From Desmodus rotundus (taxonomy: Eukaryota; Chordata; Mammalia; Chiroptera; Phyllostomidae): a DNA stretch of 64,000 nt. The stretch covers positions 12,391,199-12,455,198 of the forward strand of contig NC_071389.1 in the NCBI RefSeq assembly GCF_022682495.2, in the 5' to 3' direction. Under the pieces are notes generated by a model. That model was not told the DNA's origin and did no database searches. It saw nothing but the letters and a program-made list of their open reading frames with translations. Below are positions 49,255 through 62,429 of the stretch, one piece after another; position 1 is the first letter of the stretch, and each line of letters begins with the position of its first letter. Both the position numbers and the translations under genes were made by a program.

Positions 49255-49756
49255 TGACTCTGGAATACAAAAAAAAAAAAAAAAAAAAAGACTTCTCCCC
49301 TAATAGTCTGAGAAAAATTAAGAGTAACCAGCAGTGTGTTTCTGAACCCTATTTGGCCAATTGGAGGATACTTCCAATTGTCCTTATAATTGACACAAAG
49401 TTTAACACATGGTACCACATGAACAGATGGACCAAAGCCTTCGATTCCACTAAAAGCATGGGTAGACTTACTTTCTGTATCTAGACTACATGTCTGATAA
49501 ATATACGGTTAGTTAAAGGGGTCGCTATATTTAAAGTGTATATGAACTATAACTTATGATACCCAAATCTCTATTTCAATTTGATTCCTCTAAGTAAAAA
49601 AACAATTCACCAGACCTGGTATTCAAAATTTAAGAACAGTAAAAAACAATACAGGTGCTTCATCCATGGGTTCCACAGGGATAATGACCGTACATCGTTG
49701 AGCCTTCAATCTCATCAAAAGAATTTATTCTTAGGCAAACTCAAAGAATGTGAAAT

Positions 49757-49955
49757 ACCTGGCTGGTGTGGCTCAGTGGACTGAGCGCCAGCCTGAGAAC
49801 CAAAGGGTCACTGGTTTGATTCCCAGCCAGGGCACATGCCCACTGGGGAGTAGCGGGCACACAAGAGGCAACCACACATTGATGTTTCTCTCCCTCTCCT
49901 TCTCCCTCCCTTCCCCTCTCCCTAAAAATAAATAAGTAAAATCTTAAAAAAAGAA
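49757..49955 (+). mobile_element. Ves SINE
   Basis: Head ACCTGGCTGGTGTGGCTCAG. AAAGAATGTNAAA occurs on both sides. Confidence 0.95.
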
Positions 49956-51399
49956 TGTCAAACACCTATATCTTCTGACTAAACCAAATTGTCAGAAATG
50001 AAGTAGACACTGGACCTACCAGTCCTATTACAATCTAAACATAAAAGTCTCTAAACCACAAAAGGGAAAAAAAACCCTGCAACATATTTCCTTTTTTTAA
50101 TCTACTCTGCTAATGCACAGTAGTTGATCCTTTTTATATATGACCAAATATTAGTATGGATTAAAAACATCATTCCTGGAGAACTCAGATGCTGGCCAAG
50201 CTCAAAAACAAAGAAAGTAATTACACATGATATGCTGCAGTAACCTGAAACCACACTGGAAACTGGTAAAAATAATGAAAATGAAACATCAGAATGACAA
50301 CAGAAAAAACTATTAAATTCTCAAACTGTTTTCACTAGGAATTTTGATAAACAGTAACAAATGCTTCTTGTATTGTATTTATTACAATGACAGAGAAGTC
50401 AAGTGCATTTCCCTGGACAGAAACCACTAATGCTATTTAACCTTATAAATTACATCATATCATACAATTTAGAAAGCATTTTCTCTTTCATTATCTCAAT
50501 CATTATCATAATCCTTTGAAAAAAGGGGAGGTACTATTTCCCCTATTTTACAGATGAGAAAACTAGATCTCAAGGAGGATATGTGATTTGCCCATGGTCA
50601 CCTATAAGGGGATATAAGAAAATGTATAGGAATCCACTCATTTGTGCAAAATAAACATAGGAAAGATAAACCAGAAGTTAAAGAGATTGGTTACGTACAG
50701 GTATGGGCAGAAAAGAAAGGAAACAGAAACTGGGAAGCAGGGATAGGAGGAGTAACACTTCTGAATATATTTTTTAACATAACTCTGACTCTTAGAACCA
50801 TAGTAATGTTTCACATATCCATAAAATAAACTAAAACCAAAAGCAGAGGAATAAGTTAGTAATTCTCAAACTATGCTATCTGTACACTATAATTAAGTAA
50901 GTAAACAGACTGTTATCTAAGAGCCAGGTTTCTCACAGCTGGAGAAAGTTAAATAAGGAAAAGGGGGAAGTTAAACAAAAGGGGTAGCACTGCAATGGAA
51001 TATAAACTTTACAGATAAATACAGATATATGGATACGCATACATAGGTAGAGTAGTATACACACATATACTTCCTAGCTCTGAGTACCGAGAAGCAAAGC
51101 TTTCCAGTAACAATGAGCATACCTAGGCCAGATCTTGGTCATTAACACCATTCTCCAATAAAAAGAATCAGGATGTCTTGGAGAAGTAGATGGTTCCAGG
51201 AGTGGGGTAGGGAAAATACAAGATGAGCTAGAACATCTTAAGGTGCCAGGAAGTAAAGAAATGCTTAAAAAAACAAAAAAATGTTGGCTTGTTGAAACAA
51301 CAAGGACCCAATGTGCAGAACTCCTAAAGGCCAAAACTGGAACAATTTGAGCAACAAAACAAATAGTAATAGTACTGGATTTTAACTCACAGAATAAAA
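49956..51399. other. AT-rich intron with one MIR
   Basis: Apart from the MIR at 50470-50610, nothing is recognised. Confidence 0.45.
50470..50610 (-). repeat. MIR SINE
   Basis: Reversed MIR: CATTTTCTCTTTCATTATCT, CCCCTATTTTACAGATGAGA and TTTGCCCATGGTCACCTA. Confidence 0.85.
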
Positions 51400-52145
51400 T
51401 ACATAAACATGAGTCCACGGTGATGTAAATAATAAAATTAATAAATGGAAAAGAGAACTGTTTCTCACAGAATTACAATTAATAAATGTAGGAGGAAAGA
51501 GAGAAAATAGAAAGTCCCAATTATGCAACCACAAACTTAGTAAGTTTGAATATAAGATCTACTAAATGTTAAACTTGGCAGGTCAACATTTGAGGAGAGC
51601 ACAAGATACTTATCAACTATAAAGGTAAAGATAGTAACTCTACAGTAGAAAAGCCTATAGACACCAAGTGAGCCAAGTAAGGTGATCAGGACCCAATCAG
51701 CGCCATGCACTTCTTGCTATGATGCACTGAGAAGGAATTCATTTTGGTATTCTTAGCATGAGAAAATAGCAAGTAAGCCCAAGCTGAGCGGCATTCGATA
51801 AAATAATTCATATCTTTGAAGACACAGAATCATAACAGATAAGGAAAGACTGAGGAACCACCATAAACTAAAGACTAAGGAGAAATAATAACTAAATGCA
51901 ATGTGGGATCCTGGAACAGAAACAAAAGTAGGACAGTGGAATAATTGGTAAAAACTTTAATAAGGCCTGTAATTCAGTTGATAATATTGTATCTATGTGA
52001 ATTTCCTGTTCTCAATAACTGTACTATGATTATGGAAGATTTAACACTAGAGAAAGGAGGTGAGGGGTTAAAGGGAACTCTTCTTACTATTTTGACAGCT
52101 TACCTATAAGTCTAAAATTAGCTCAAATAAAGTATTTTTTTAAAG
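51400..52145 (+). repeat. L1M (old) 3' region
   Basis: The end is clear: GTGGGATCCTGGAACAGAAA, TTGATAATATTGTATCTATG and AGTCTAAAATTAGCTCAAAT. The part before 51880 is less certain. Confidence 0.65.
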
Positions 52146-52311
52146 GGGGCTGACAGTACTTTGCTCCTATTTAGTTCACATGCTAAATACAAAGACCTTT
52201 ATTACTACAAGATCAAACATAAATTGTTTGACCAAGGGTTATAAAAGGCTTTAATGACTCACAAGGCATTTATTAACATATGTAGAAACAGCATAAAGAC
52301 TCCTAACTTTC

Positions 52312-52530
52312 ATCCTGGCTGATGTGGCTCAGGGGACCGAGCTCCGGCCTACTGACCAAAGGGTTACTGGTTTGATTCCCAGTCAGGGCACGTGCCTGGG
52401 TTGCCAGCCAGGTCCCCAGTAGAAGGCAAGCAGGAGGCAACTACACACTGATAGTTCTTTCTCTCTGTTTCTCCCACCCTTCCCCTCTTGTCTAAAAATG
52501 AATAAATAAAATCTTTAAAAAAAAATAAAA
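52312..52530 (+). mobile_element. Ves SINE with perfect 17-bp target duplication
   Basis: AAAGACTCCTAACTTTC is present without mismatch at 52295-52311 and 52531-52547, which fixes the element limits and suggests a fairly recent insertion. Confidence 0.97.
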
Positions 52531-52547
52531 AAAGACTCCTAACTTTC

Positions 52548-54029
52548 TATAGCTATAAAATGGTTACTAGTTATAGAGTGACCATATAATATACCGTCCA
52601 AACCAGGACTGTAACAGAAGGGGACCTAAGGTCACCCGACTAGTAAGTCAAAATGGTCACTGTTACCAAATACCTCAAAATCAGTTTGAGTTGGCATAAA
52701 CTTGATGCTTAGGCAAGTCACTTGCACCTCCCTCAGCCTTGAGAACAAATGGTCCTGGGAGAGGGGCCAGAGAAAGGGACCAGGAGTTCCCCCAAGCAGA
52801 CTATGTAAAGGGGAAATAAGCTAAAGCACACTTATATGCTTAGATTTTTTTATGATTTTTTTAAGAAGGTCTAGAATGAAATCACTGACTTACCTAACAT
52901 GTACCACATTCAAGTACACTCACCCAGCCACAACATAAAAGGTAATGAGCTAAGGCCAAGTACATTGCTGTCCACTTTTGAAACAGTAGTTACCTCATGA
53001 AACTAGGCTGGTCCCAAATTCTTGTATTTCTGAAATAGACCAACAATGTAATTTTGAGAGTATCAGCTGAATAAAACAGCCTCAAAAAGACTCAACAATA
53101 TTAATCAGGTACTTGATGTCACTAAAATTCTACAAAGGTTAATTAAGACCCACTTCCTTTGCATATTTAGTAAAAGCTAAAGATATACATAATTTATAAA
53201 ACAAAAAAGATATAATCTATAAAAATCAGCAACCACGTTCCCAAACTATAATATTTCAAGTCATCTGAAGAGGCTTTTTTGTGTGTGTAGAAAATCTTCA
53301 ACCAAAGCAAATAAACCCTGTTTTTTATTAGACCTGAAAGGTTATAAAAAGACTCTTCTTTAATGTGGTCTTTTCCTAAATAGCAAAAAGAATAATCCTG
53401 TTAGAGAGAGGTTAGCAGTATTTCCTGATTTTGCTTCTTTATAATAATACATTAGAATAGCCCAAGGATATAACCTAATAAATAAAAAAATCAAATTCCA
53501 CTTGAAAATTATATAAATGCCTTAGGACAAAACTAACACTCTATATGAAATACAATAATCCAAGAATTTAAAACTTGTTCACAATTTCAATTCTTTACAG
53601 GACAGCAAAATAGTCAAATGCCCATAGTTTATTTTTTACAAAGCTATCATTGCCTAACAGCAATTTACCTTAATAATAGAAATAGTCAAAGTCTCTTTTG
53701 AGGAGCTCTCCAGTTTTCTAGGCATTATGCGAAGGGTAGAAATAGTCAAAGTTCATTTATTCAATAGACTGTATTTTATACATAGCACCTCACTCCATCT
53801 CAAGCACTTAATGGATTATAAAACCTTACATATAGTTCCGTTACACCATTCCAACTCTCCAAATCTTTCCTGTTCCTTATTTCAACTTGCACAACTCAAC
53901 CAAATAAAATCTTCAAAAATACTGTCTTTATCTTGGCAGTTTTCCAATAAAAACTGAAATGAAAGAAATGCAACTGATTTTTGACAAGATGCCATGACAG
54001 TTCAACATAAGAAAATAGTCTGTTCAGTA
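52548..54029. other. AT-rich intron, nothing recognised
   Basis: No exon or repeat that I can support. Confidence 0.45.
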
Positions 54030-55382
54030 AAAGGTACTGAAATAACTGGATATCCACATATGAAAGAATAAACTTGAACCCCTTCTTCACATCGTGCACA
54101 GAAATTAACTCTAAATGGATCAAAGATCTAACTGTAAGAGCTAAAATTATAAAACTCTTAGAAGAAAACAAAGGAGTAAAATTCACAACCTTGGGTTAGG
54201 TAAAGCCTTCTTAGAAAAAATACAGAAGCTTAAAGGACACTTGGACCAAATCAAGGGGGAGGGTGGAGGTGAGGGAGGGAGGGGGGTTCGGCTGGGGTGG
54301 GGTGGAGGGATGGGGAGAAAAGGCACACAACTGTAATTTAATAACAATAAAAAATTTAAAAAAGAAGAAAAGAAAAAATACAGAAGCACAAATGACAAAA
54401 GAAGAACAGATAAATTAGACTTTATCGAAACTAAAAACTTTTGTGCTTCGAAAAACTCTATCAAGAAAGTGAAAAGACAACCCACTGAATGGGAAAAAAT
54501 ACTTGCAAATGTTGTATCTGAGAAGAGACTTGTATCCAGAATCGATAAAGAACTCTTACAACTCAGTAACAAAAAAAAAAAAAAAAAAAAAATTAAAAAC
54601 TGGGCAAAGGATTTGACCAGACATTTCTCCAAAGACAAATGACCAGTAAGTACCCAAGAAGATGCTCAACATCACAAGCCATCAAGGAAAAGCCAATCAA
54701 AACCACAGTCAGATACCACTTCCCAGCCACTAGGATGCCCTATAAATAAAAAAGACTGATAACAAGTGTTAGAACTCTCATAAAATGCTGCTAAAAATGT
54801 AAAATAGTAGCAGTCACTGTGAAAAACAGATTGGCACTTCCTCAAAATGTCAAACACCAAGTTACCTCATAAAACCCAGCAACTGTACTCCTAGGTATGT
54901 ATCCAAGAGAAAGAAAACACACATCCACACAAAACGTTCATAATTATTTGTAACAACCAAAAGTTGAAACAACCTAAATGTCCACAAACTGATGAATGAA
55001 AAAAGAAAATGTAATACTTGGAATATTATACAACGATTAAGGGGAACAGTAGTACTGAAACACATAACAGGTAAACCTTGAAAACATTATGCGAAGTGAG
55101 AGAAACCAGTCACAGAAGACTACGTATTATTCCATTTACATGAAATGTTCAGAGCAGGAAAATCTTCAGAGGCAGAAAGGAGATTACTACTTTCTACAAC
55201 AGAGAGAACTAGGGGGAAATGGGAAGTCTAATTGGTTTCTTTTGGGAGTGATGAAAATGTTCTAAAATCGACTGTGGTGATGGTTGCACAATTCTATGAA
55301 TATACTCAAAAACACTACATTTATACACTCTAAATGGATGAGCTGTTTGGCATGGGAATTACACCTCAATGAAGCTGTTAAA
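54030..55382 (+). mobile_element. L1M ORF2 end and 3' UTR, with a later insertion
   Basis: Reads AACTCTAAATGGATCAAAGA, TGGGAAAAAATACTTGCAAA, GAAGATGCTCAACATCACA and AGAGAAACCAGTCACAGAAG. Disrupted by a 141-bp L1 tail (54230-54370) and an A24 expansion near 54571. Confidence 0.88.
54230..54370 (+). mobile_element. 141-bp 5'-truncated L1 tail inserted in older L1
   Basis: Flanked by perfect 17-bp duplications AGAAAAAATACAGAAGC at 54213-54229 and 54371-54387. Contains a G-rich 3' UTR and ends AACTGTAATTTAATAACAAT plus an A-rich tail. Confidence 0.93.
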
Positions 55383-55383
55383 C

Positions 55384-55985
55384 AATGTAATGGCTTGAAG
55401 TCTACCATTCTCTTCGTATATTCACTCAAAACCCTCTACAACTTGGACCCATTATCTCGAGTGTTCTACCACAAGAATCCTCCACTCCAAGTACATGGAG
55501 CAGAACACTTACCACCCCGCACAGACCATGCACATTTAATAACCCACTCCCTTCTGCCTCCCAACTCCACAGTCTTAAACTTAATTCCTCTCAGTTCAAA
55601 TTGTTACCTATATGCCACTTTCTACAAAAACAAAAAAATAAAAGGAGTCATCTCCCTCACTTTTTTGTTTTAATTTCATTTATTTACTTTGAGAGAGAGG
55701 GGAAGGGAGGGAAAAAGAAAGGGTGAGAAACATCAATGTGTGGTTGCCTCTCATGCACCTCCTACTGGAGACCTGGCCCACAACCCAGGCATGTGCCCTG
55801 ACTGGGAACTGATCCAGCGACCCCTCCAGTTCACAGGCCGGTGCTGAATCCACTAAGCCACACCAGCCAGGGCGGTGCTAGCAATTTAATAGTGAACAAA
55901 ACTGACAAAAATCTCTGCCTTCACGGAGTTTACATTCTACTGACAAAATGCAATGTCTCATTAAATGTCAGGGAACACACATATG
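55384..55985. repeat. L2 fragments on both sides of a Ves SINE
   Basis: The left fragment reads in plus sense (AAACCCTCTACAACTTGGAC). The right fragment reads in minus sense (CTCTGCCTTCACGGAGTTTA). They are two different relics. Confidence 0.55.
55664..55873 (-). mobile_element. Ves SINE inserted between L2 pieces
   Basis: Reverse full-length copy. L2-like sequence lies on either side. Confidence 0.94.
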
Positions 55986-56539
55986 GGGCTTGAAAAAGTA
56001 CAAAATTACTATTAGTTAATACACATCATAAGAACTAACAAATTTCAAATGTACTTAAAATAGTTTAAGCTATCTCAAATTTCAACTGAGGCTACAGGAG
56101 AGTGAAAAACTTCTGGCTGGCAGCAAGCCCAAGACCTAGGAGCCATTTGAGAATTCAAAAGTAGCTTGGAATCCTGCAATATTTCATCAATGCAAATCTC
56201 AGCTACAGTTTACACACTGCTTGAAGTCATATGCCTGGCCAATAGTCAGGAAATAGTTATTTTCATATTTTATCAAAGTTTTATTCCTAACGTAGAAATA
56301 GACATTGTCCCATCACAGTCTACCCCAGAACTTGATCTCCCTCACACCTCATAATGAACTACCTGCATCATCATCACCCAGCGTGAGCAGGCACCTGACC
56401 GTGGCAACCTTATTTCAGGGTTTCAGACCATCCCGCGACAGACCACAAACTCTTCTCTACTAAAGTCACAGAGGTGCTCTAGTCTGCCTGAGTCTAACAG
56501 TAGTAAGCCAAAAACCAGAGGCTTCTTTTGAGGACAAGT

Positions 56540-56605
56540 TACCTTTCCTCAGCACCTGAAACAATGCTCAGCAGATAGAAGAAAGTCTGTAAATATTTGT
56601 TGAGG
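56540..56605 (+). repeat. L2/MIR-type 3' end
   Basis: Reads TCAGCACCTGAAACAATGCT, then GTAAATATTTGTTGAGGG. Confidence 0.55.
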
Positions 56606-56739
56606 GAAATGTAAAGTGAGCATGCTCCCAATATCAGTAAGTCACCACAGAAAAGTGTCACTGAGCACCAGACAAAGAAACAATAGGTCATCATAAACCC
56701 TTCCCATCTGCTTGCAGGAAGAAAACAAATCTCAAACTA

Positions 56740-56910
56740 TCATCTTCAGAATCATATGCCATTATAATTCAAGAGCATCACTTGATAAACTAGTCCAGCC
56801 CCTTCATTTTAGAGAAGGGAAAACTGATACCCAGAACAGTTATGTGACTTGTCCCAGATAACACATCTATTAGAATAGAAGAGCCAAACTCAAATCCAGA
56901 TTTTTTGTCT
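56740..56910 (-). repeat. MIR-like relic
   Basis: Reads CCCCTTCATTTTAGAGAAGG, GTTATGTGACTTGTCCCAGA and AGAGCCAAACTCAAATCCAG. Confidence 0.65.
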
Positions 56911-57279
56911 ACTCCAAATCAGGTACACTTCTCAGTACACCAAGCTAAATCTGCTTGTATTTCAAGGTTAGCAGGTACTCTTTCCAAGCCAGTCTAACAC
57001 CAGAAAGCCAGGGAAATAGTATGAGATTCTGATATGTATCTTCTCATATTCTAATTCCTCAGGTTATGATACAGAAGGGACTTTGAATTTATAGCAACTA
57101 TGTTGATTACCACGTTCTCTTGTAACTCCTCCAGCTTCTCTGCTTCTACTAAAGACCTGAAACTGACTGCCATCCATTTGCTAAAGTTCTATGAAGTGGC
57201 AACAGCAATGACACTGGGGAAAAGTCAGCTGGAAAGCGAAAGTTATGTAAACCTCAGGTAATTCTTACTCATCCTTCTA

Positions 57280-57500
57280 ATTGGCTCTGAAGTGAACTTT
57301 TCCTAGGAAGCCCAAATTCCTCCTTCCCCCAGAGCAAGCTCTTAAAGCAAAGTTATCATTGTACTTGCCTCATGGTTTTCTGTCAACGTATCTGTCTGGG
57401 CCAAGTTCTTTGAGGGCCAAGATTTTATCTTAGCTTTTCAACCCTACACCTAGCACTTAGTCTGGCACACAGCAGATGCTGATAAATGAATAAACTTTTA
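57280..57500 (+). repeat. L2 3' end
   Basis: Reads CTTTGAGGGCCAAGATTTTA, then CTAGCACTTAGTCTGGCACA. Confidence 0.7.
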
Positions 57501-58154
57501 AAATTGTCACTTATATTGAAGTCCCAATATAAATGGCTAAAATGTGGCAATAGTATTTATGAGTTAACAGTTGCCAAATATGTATTTAGCAGTACCCCTT
57601 TTGTAAAAATCTTATCAGAAACCCAATGTGGAGAAACAACATACCGGTAGTTCAAATTCTTAGCCTGACAGAACATACCTCCCTTCCAGATGACTAAAGC
57701 CTAGGACAAGGAGTAGCAGCAGCAAAGGCAACAGCCCATGCGGCTCAGCCATCTGAACTTTCTTCCTTCTTTATCTCCATCTCACATAGGTCTCTCTCTT
57801 TGCAAAAAAGGATCTGCTCTCTAGGAGCAAAGATCCACCACCTTTGTTAATGGTGGGGCTTAGGAGGGTCACTGCATGAGCTACAGAGTTCTAGCTGCTA
57901 GTTATAATGTTATTTTGCTGGAGGCCTTAACTTCTGAACAAGCAGAAACATGCACTAAACCAAGTGTGGAGGGCCTATTCCTATGCTTTAAAGCTCAGTA
58001 AAGATAACCTACTTGCCTAGCAGTATGTGGCTGTCAACTAAAACAAGGTACAGAATCGCTGCATTATAGATTACGCCACAGAGCTTCTCACCTGTATCAC
58101 AGACCTTCCCCTAGCTATCAAATATGGGCAAGTATCCTTCCTCCCATTCCCATA

Positions 58155-58385
58155 TGCAGACTTGGAAATGAGTAGTGTGCTACAGTATAAAGCAGTCATA
58201 TCGCATCTGAACTGCAGACCACCACTTACTAGACAGACAACCTTGGGAACATTACTTAACTTCTGTTTCTCCACCTGTAAAACACAGTACCTACATCATT
58301 AGGGTTCTTTTGAGAATTAAAATTGTGCATGTATGGCTCCTAGAACAGTAGGCACTCATTAAATGCATACTATTATTAATATTAT
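58155..58385 (+). repeat. MIR SINE
   Basis: Reads CACTTACTAGACAGACAACC, TTCTGTTTCTCCACCTGTAA and AACAGTAGGCACTCATTAAA. Confidence 0.88.
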
Positions 58386-59589
58386 TCAGATTTAGCTTCA
58401 GAAAAGAGGCAAAAAAGGAAAGCAAACGTAACTGGCTTCAGCCTATAAGATAAAACTGAAAAATCAACACAGAAAGCATTTTTAAAAATTATAATACCAA
58501 AAAAAGGGATGAGAAATATTTATTTTTAATATATCCACATCTAAGACAAAATAGCTAAGGACACAGGTCATTTTCAGATTGCCACAGGCTTTTACCAAAT
58601 TTAGTTCCTTCAAATAACCCACTGCCCTCATTTTCTTAAGCCAAACTGGCTGCCCCAAAACAGTAACTAGACTCCCCAGAAGTGTCAGCAGTCCTGAGAG
58701 AAATTACACTCTGAAGTCTTTTCATATAAATAGAGAGAACACTGTGTGTTCATAACAGACTACAAAATTGTTCTATTAAGTCAGAACTATTTAGGCACCT
58801 GAAGTCAAACTCATTTATCTTTACTGATCTGTGGGTAAGCAATTTCCATCTAAAGGGATAGGCTTTTAACGGAGTGGGGACACACACACACAAAAAAACC
58901 TAAGAAAGTAAAAGATTTTCTGTGCATGAACAGTTTTCTGTGGAGAGGGTCTGTAAGTTTTCACCAAAATATCAAAGTTGCTTGTTACCTAGAGAAGGTT
59001 AAGAAGCATTCTTAAGATTCTCAACAGAGCCTCTTGGAAACTCAGACTGAGAAGTTGGGGTGAGCATATTTAAAGCAAGTGTTCTATAGTGCCAATTCTA
59101 TAAACTATTCACATTGGATTATGTTATGAAAACTCTTAAGCATATTTCTCCCTTGCCATTAGCATTTTTCATAGCAGTGTTTATTGTCTTTCATCTCCCA
59201 CCATCCCTGCCCACCCTCCACCAGGCCTCTCACCCCTTGCCTCTGCAAAGGCCTCTCTACCTGAAATGGCCGTATGGGCCGGCCGCGCTATACTGATGTC
59301 CACCTTAGGCAGGTTCCAGTTTAAATTCAAATCCATTATCACTGCCACTTCCCTTCATTTGTGATTTGTCACTTGAACCCTCAGTACAAATAAAGGACAT
59401 CTTGTCATATGAATCCCCTTCTAGTATTTTTAAAAATTTAAAACACTAGCTGAACTTACTAACTCAATTCAAACACAACTGCACCCATGTATTCTGAGGA
59501 ACTGGAGATTTAATCAAGCCACAGAAAGAGCAACCCCAGCTGTGTACTCCAGTTTTGTTGCTTCCATGTACAAGGGGAACCAAATCCCA
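58386..59589. other. Intron, nothing recognised
   Basis: An isolated GGCCGGCCGCGC cluster at 59278-59289 is the only CpG-rich spot. Confidence 0.45.
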
Positions 59590-59990
59590 GAATTTATTCT
59601 TACATGTTTAAACTTCAGTCACCTTCAAAGTACTCTCCATTTGATGCACTACATTTTTCTACTGCTCACAAGTTTTTGAACTCATCAATTTTGACGCCTT
59701 TTAATGTTTCTGCCGTTTTTTGTTTTACCTCTTCCACACCAGCAAAACATTTCCCTTTGAGGACTTTTTTCATCCAGAGAAACAAAAATTGCTCAGGGCA
59801 AGATCAGGTGAATAGGGAGGGTAGGACATGGGGGTCATGCTGTTTTTGGTCAAAAACTGCTGAACACCCAGCACTGTGTGGGCAGGTGTGCCTGTAAATT
59901 GCCGATCATGAAATTGACAAAGGCATTGAGTCTTCAAAAAAAAATTCACTGAGGCTGAACCCAGCCTCTGACAACAACGCCAGCTGGTGC
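59590..59990 (-). pseudogene. Mariner transposase C-terminal relic
   Basis: The minus strand, across frameshifts, reads PAHTVLGVQQFLTKNSMTP, then PPYSPDLALSNF, then KVLKGKCFAGVEEVKQKTAE, KIDEFKNL and EKCSASNGEYFEGD before a stop. These are landmarks of mariner DD34D transposases: PPYSPDLAPxD and the C-terminal xxxGEYFEGD. The last catalytic Asp is replaced by Asn here, and there are at least two frame changes, so it is dead. No TIRs were located with confidence. Confidence 0.8.
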
Positions 59991-61979
59991 ACTGACACAG
60001 TTAGGGTTCCTAGAACACTAACTTAGCGGGGGAAGCCTGTGCTACAAGGGGCCGGCCCTCCAATAGATTATCCCAGGTTTTTCTGAGTCCGCCCTCATAT
60101 ATCAATTTATCACAAATAACCACTATCGTCAAATATAATTCCCTCACCCTCTCAGGGTCGAAAAGCAAAGTTGTTCTGTTTTAGTTCATTTTCAATCAAA
60201 TGCCCATTACCATTGGTAACGTTTCACCATTAGTATGTTCTAATGAAATCTGTAATCTCTATTTCACTTACTATACAAACTTTTAGATTGTAGTAATTGC
60301 AGCCTTTCAGTGTGTAGAGCAAAGAGCAGATAACAGGGTTGTGGAATACATCAAGAAGAAAATTAATTTTACCTTCAATGACATGAGGCAAAGTAAAAAC
60401 TTAAAAGTCATGTAAAATCAAGTATCCTATATTACCACAAATAGATTTAAGATTGTCTCCATTGGAAATTACATCTTACATTTATCCTTTTTAACAATTG
60501 TTGCAGTATGAGTAACTACTTTTATATTCAACCAACTCAGAGCCTTTATTAAAGCCTCCCTTTGTGAAATGCTACTTGAAACAGGCAAGTCACACAGCTT
60601 TATGTCCAGTGAAACAAGGCCACCAAACTCACCAGGCTCGCCCTACTCAGCACTGCAGCCCTTTTACCAGCCTACATCAACAACACAGACTACGGGCTTC
60701 CTTTCATCTGTTTAATTGCCAATACAGCTCAAATTACTCTTTAGCTGCATCTTGGCTAATTACTCTTTAGCCCGCAGCTAAAGAGCAATTTACTTGGTGG
60801 CACTGTATAGAAACTTACAACCCTAACCAACTATGGGCAATCAAGACCAAAAAATGACAAATGAGAAAGGAATTTAAACTCACAAAGCATTAAGTTTAGA
60901 TATGTTAAAGAGATCCAGCAGTGAATTCCACCTTAAAGTAGTCAAGTTAGGCAACCTTTTTCCCCCCACAGGAAAGCAACTAAGGATATTGATCAAAACT
61001 AACCAGGTTTTCCATCAAGCGACACTAAGGCATCAGCACTAAGCATTCTCACCAGAGAACAATTCGTAACAGAACCATGCAGGATAAAAACATTATGAAA
61101 TCAGTGCACACATCACACTGGAATGGAATTAATCTTTACTCTGAGCCACACTGCCTGGATTGAAAGCAATGTGAACTAACAATATTGAAACAAGAGAAAA
61201 TGACACTCGACAGAAACCAAAAGAATGACCTGAAACGACTCCAGAAGGAAGATAACTTTCACTTCTCACAGTAATCCATACAGACAAGAATCCAACTACT
61301 CTGCAATCATCTGTGACCTCACAGCAGTTAGGTTTCTTCTTTGCTGCAACACTCCACTCACTCCAAAAGTTAAAACACACGATGACAAATACAAACACGC
61401 AACACAACTGCGGTCCAATGATATTCACCGGTTTACACAAGGACAGCGGATGGGGGGTCAGGGAGTAGTAACCTTTCTAAACCTCCGTGGAGTTCATGGA
61501 TTCGGCGTTTCACCTTCGCCGGCTAGTTTTCGACTAGAACACCCCGTCCCCAGAGCGTTGCAATCACAGCTGTCCAAAACACTACAACCGAGCAAACAAC
61601 ATGAAATCAGGCACCGTCACCACGAGACCGAGCGCCGGGAGCCCGTTCACCTCCAGACTTCAGGCATACGGAAAGTACATTAAAACCCTTTAAAATTCTC
61701 AGCATAACACAAGCCTTCCAAAAAGCGCGACTTTTGGGGGTGAAGGGTAATGTCAGTTAACTTCCTTTTCCTTTGAAAAGGTCAAAGACAGGGAAGTGTC
61801 CGGTGTAACATTTCCTCCTTAGATCACGTTCCATCACAAACCACATCACAACTCCCCCAATCGCCAACAAAATAGCCAGAAGGCAGGCTTTCTGTACATT
61901 TTCGCCGTAGATTTAAAATCCAACTTACCTCCAAACGATCTGATTAGTTTCAAACAGGAAATGTACCCATAAAGTTTAA
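59991..61979. other. Intron bordering the CpG island
   Basis: Repeat-poor. CpG frequency rises from about 61450. No exon recognised. This would be the start of EIF4G3 intron 1, where regulatory elements are common. Confidence 0.45.
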
Positions 61980-62429
61980 TATGTATTAATAATAACAATT
62001 AGGGCAGCCCACCCTGCCCGCTGCAGGGGAGCCGAAGGGAGCCCAGGAGGAGGGTGTAGCCCTCCGGAGCAAAGCCTGGCCCGCGGGCTGGGTCCCAGGC
62101 ACCAGCAAATCCTGCCGATAAAGGGGTGGGGGGACTTCAGGGGAGGAGGTGAGAGGGGGAAGGACCCCCCAGCTCTAAAAGGGAACGGCTGCAAAGGCGA
62201 GGCCGAGTGGAGCCAGTTCTTACAGTATTGCAGAAGGTCCCGGGGTCCCCCGCAGTGCTGGAGCCATGGCACCCCAAAAGCTCCAGCCAAGCCCGGAGCG
62301 GGGGCTCGAAGAGCAGCCCCTTTCCCCTGGCTGGGCGGTAGGGCGGCAGGAGGGTCCCCGGAGGGGCCACAGCCCCCCTGCTCTAAGGCGAAGAGAGCCG
62401 AAGGGCCGGCAGGAAAGTGAAAAGGATAC

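Noticed and set aside
54183..54638. 151-codon minus-strand hydrophobic frame suggesting a membrane protein
   Set aside because: It is the reverse strand of L1 with its G-rich tail and poly(A). The Phe/Leu/Ser content comes from those.
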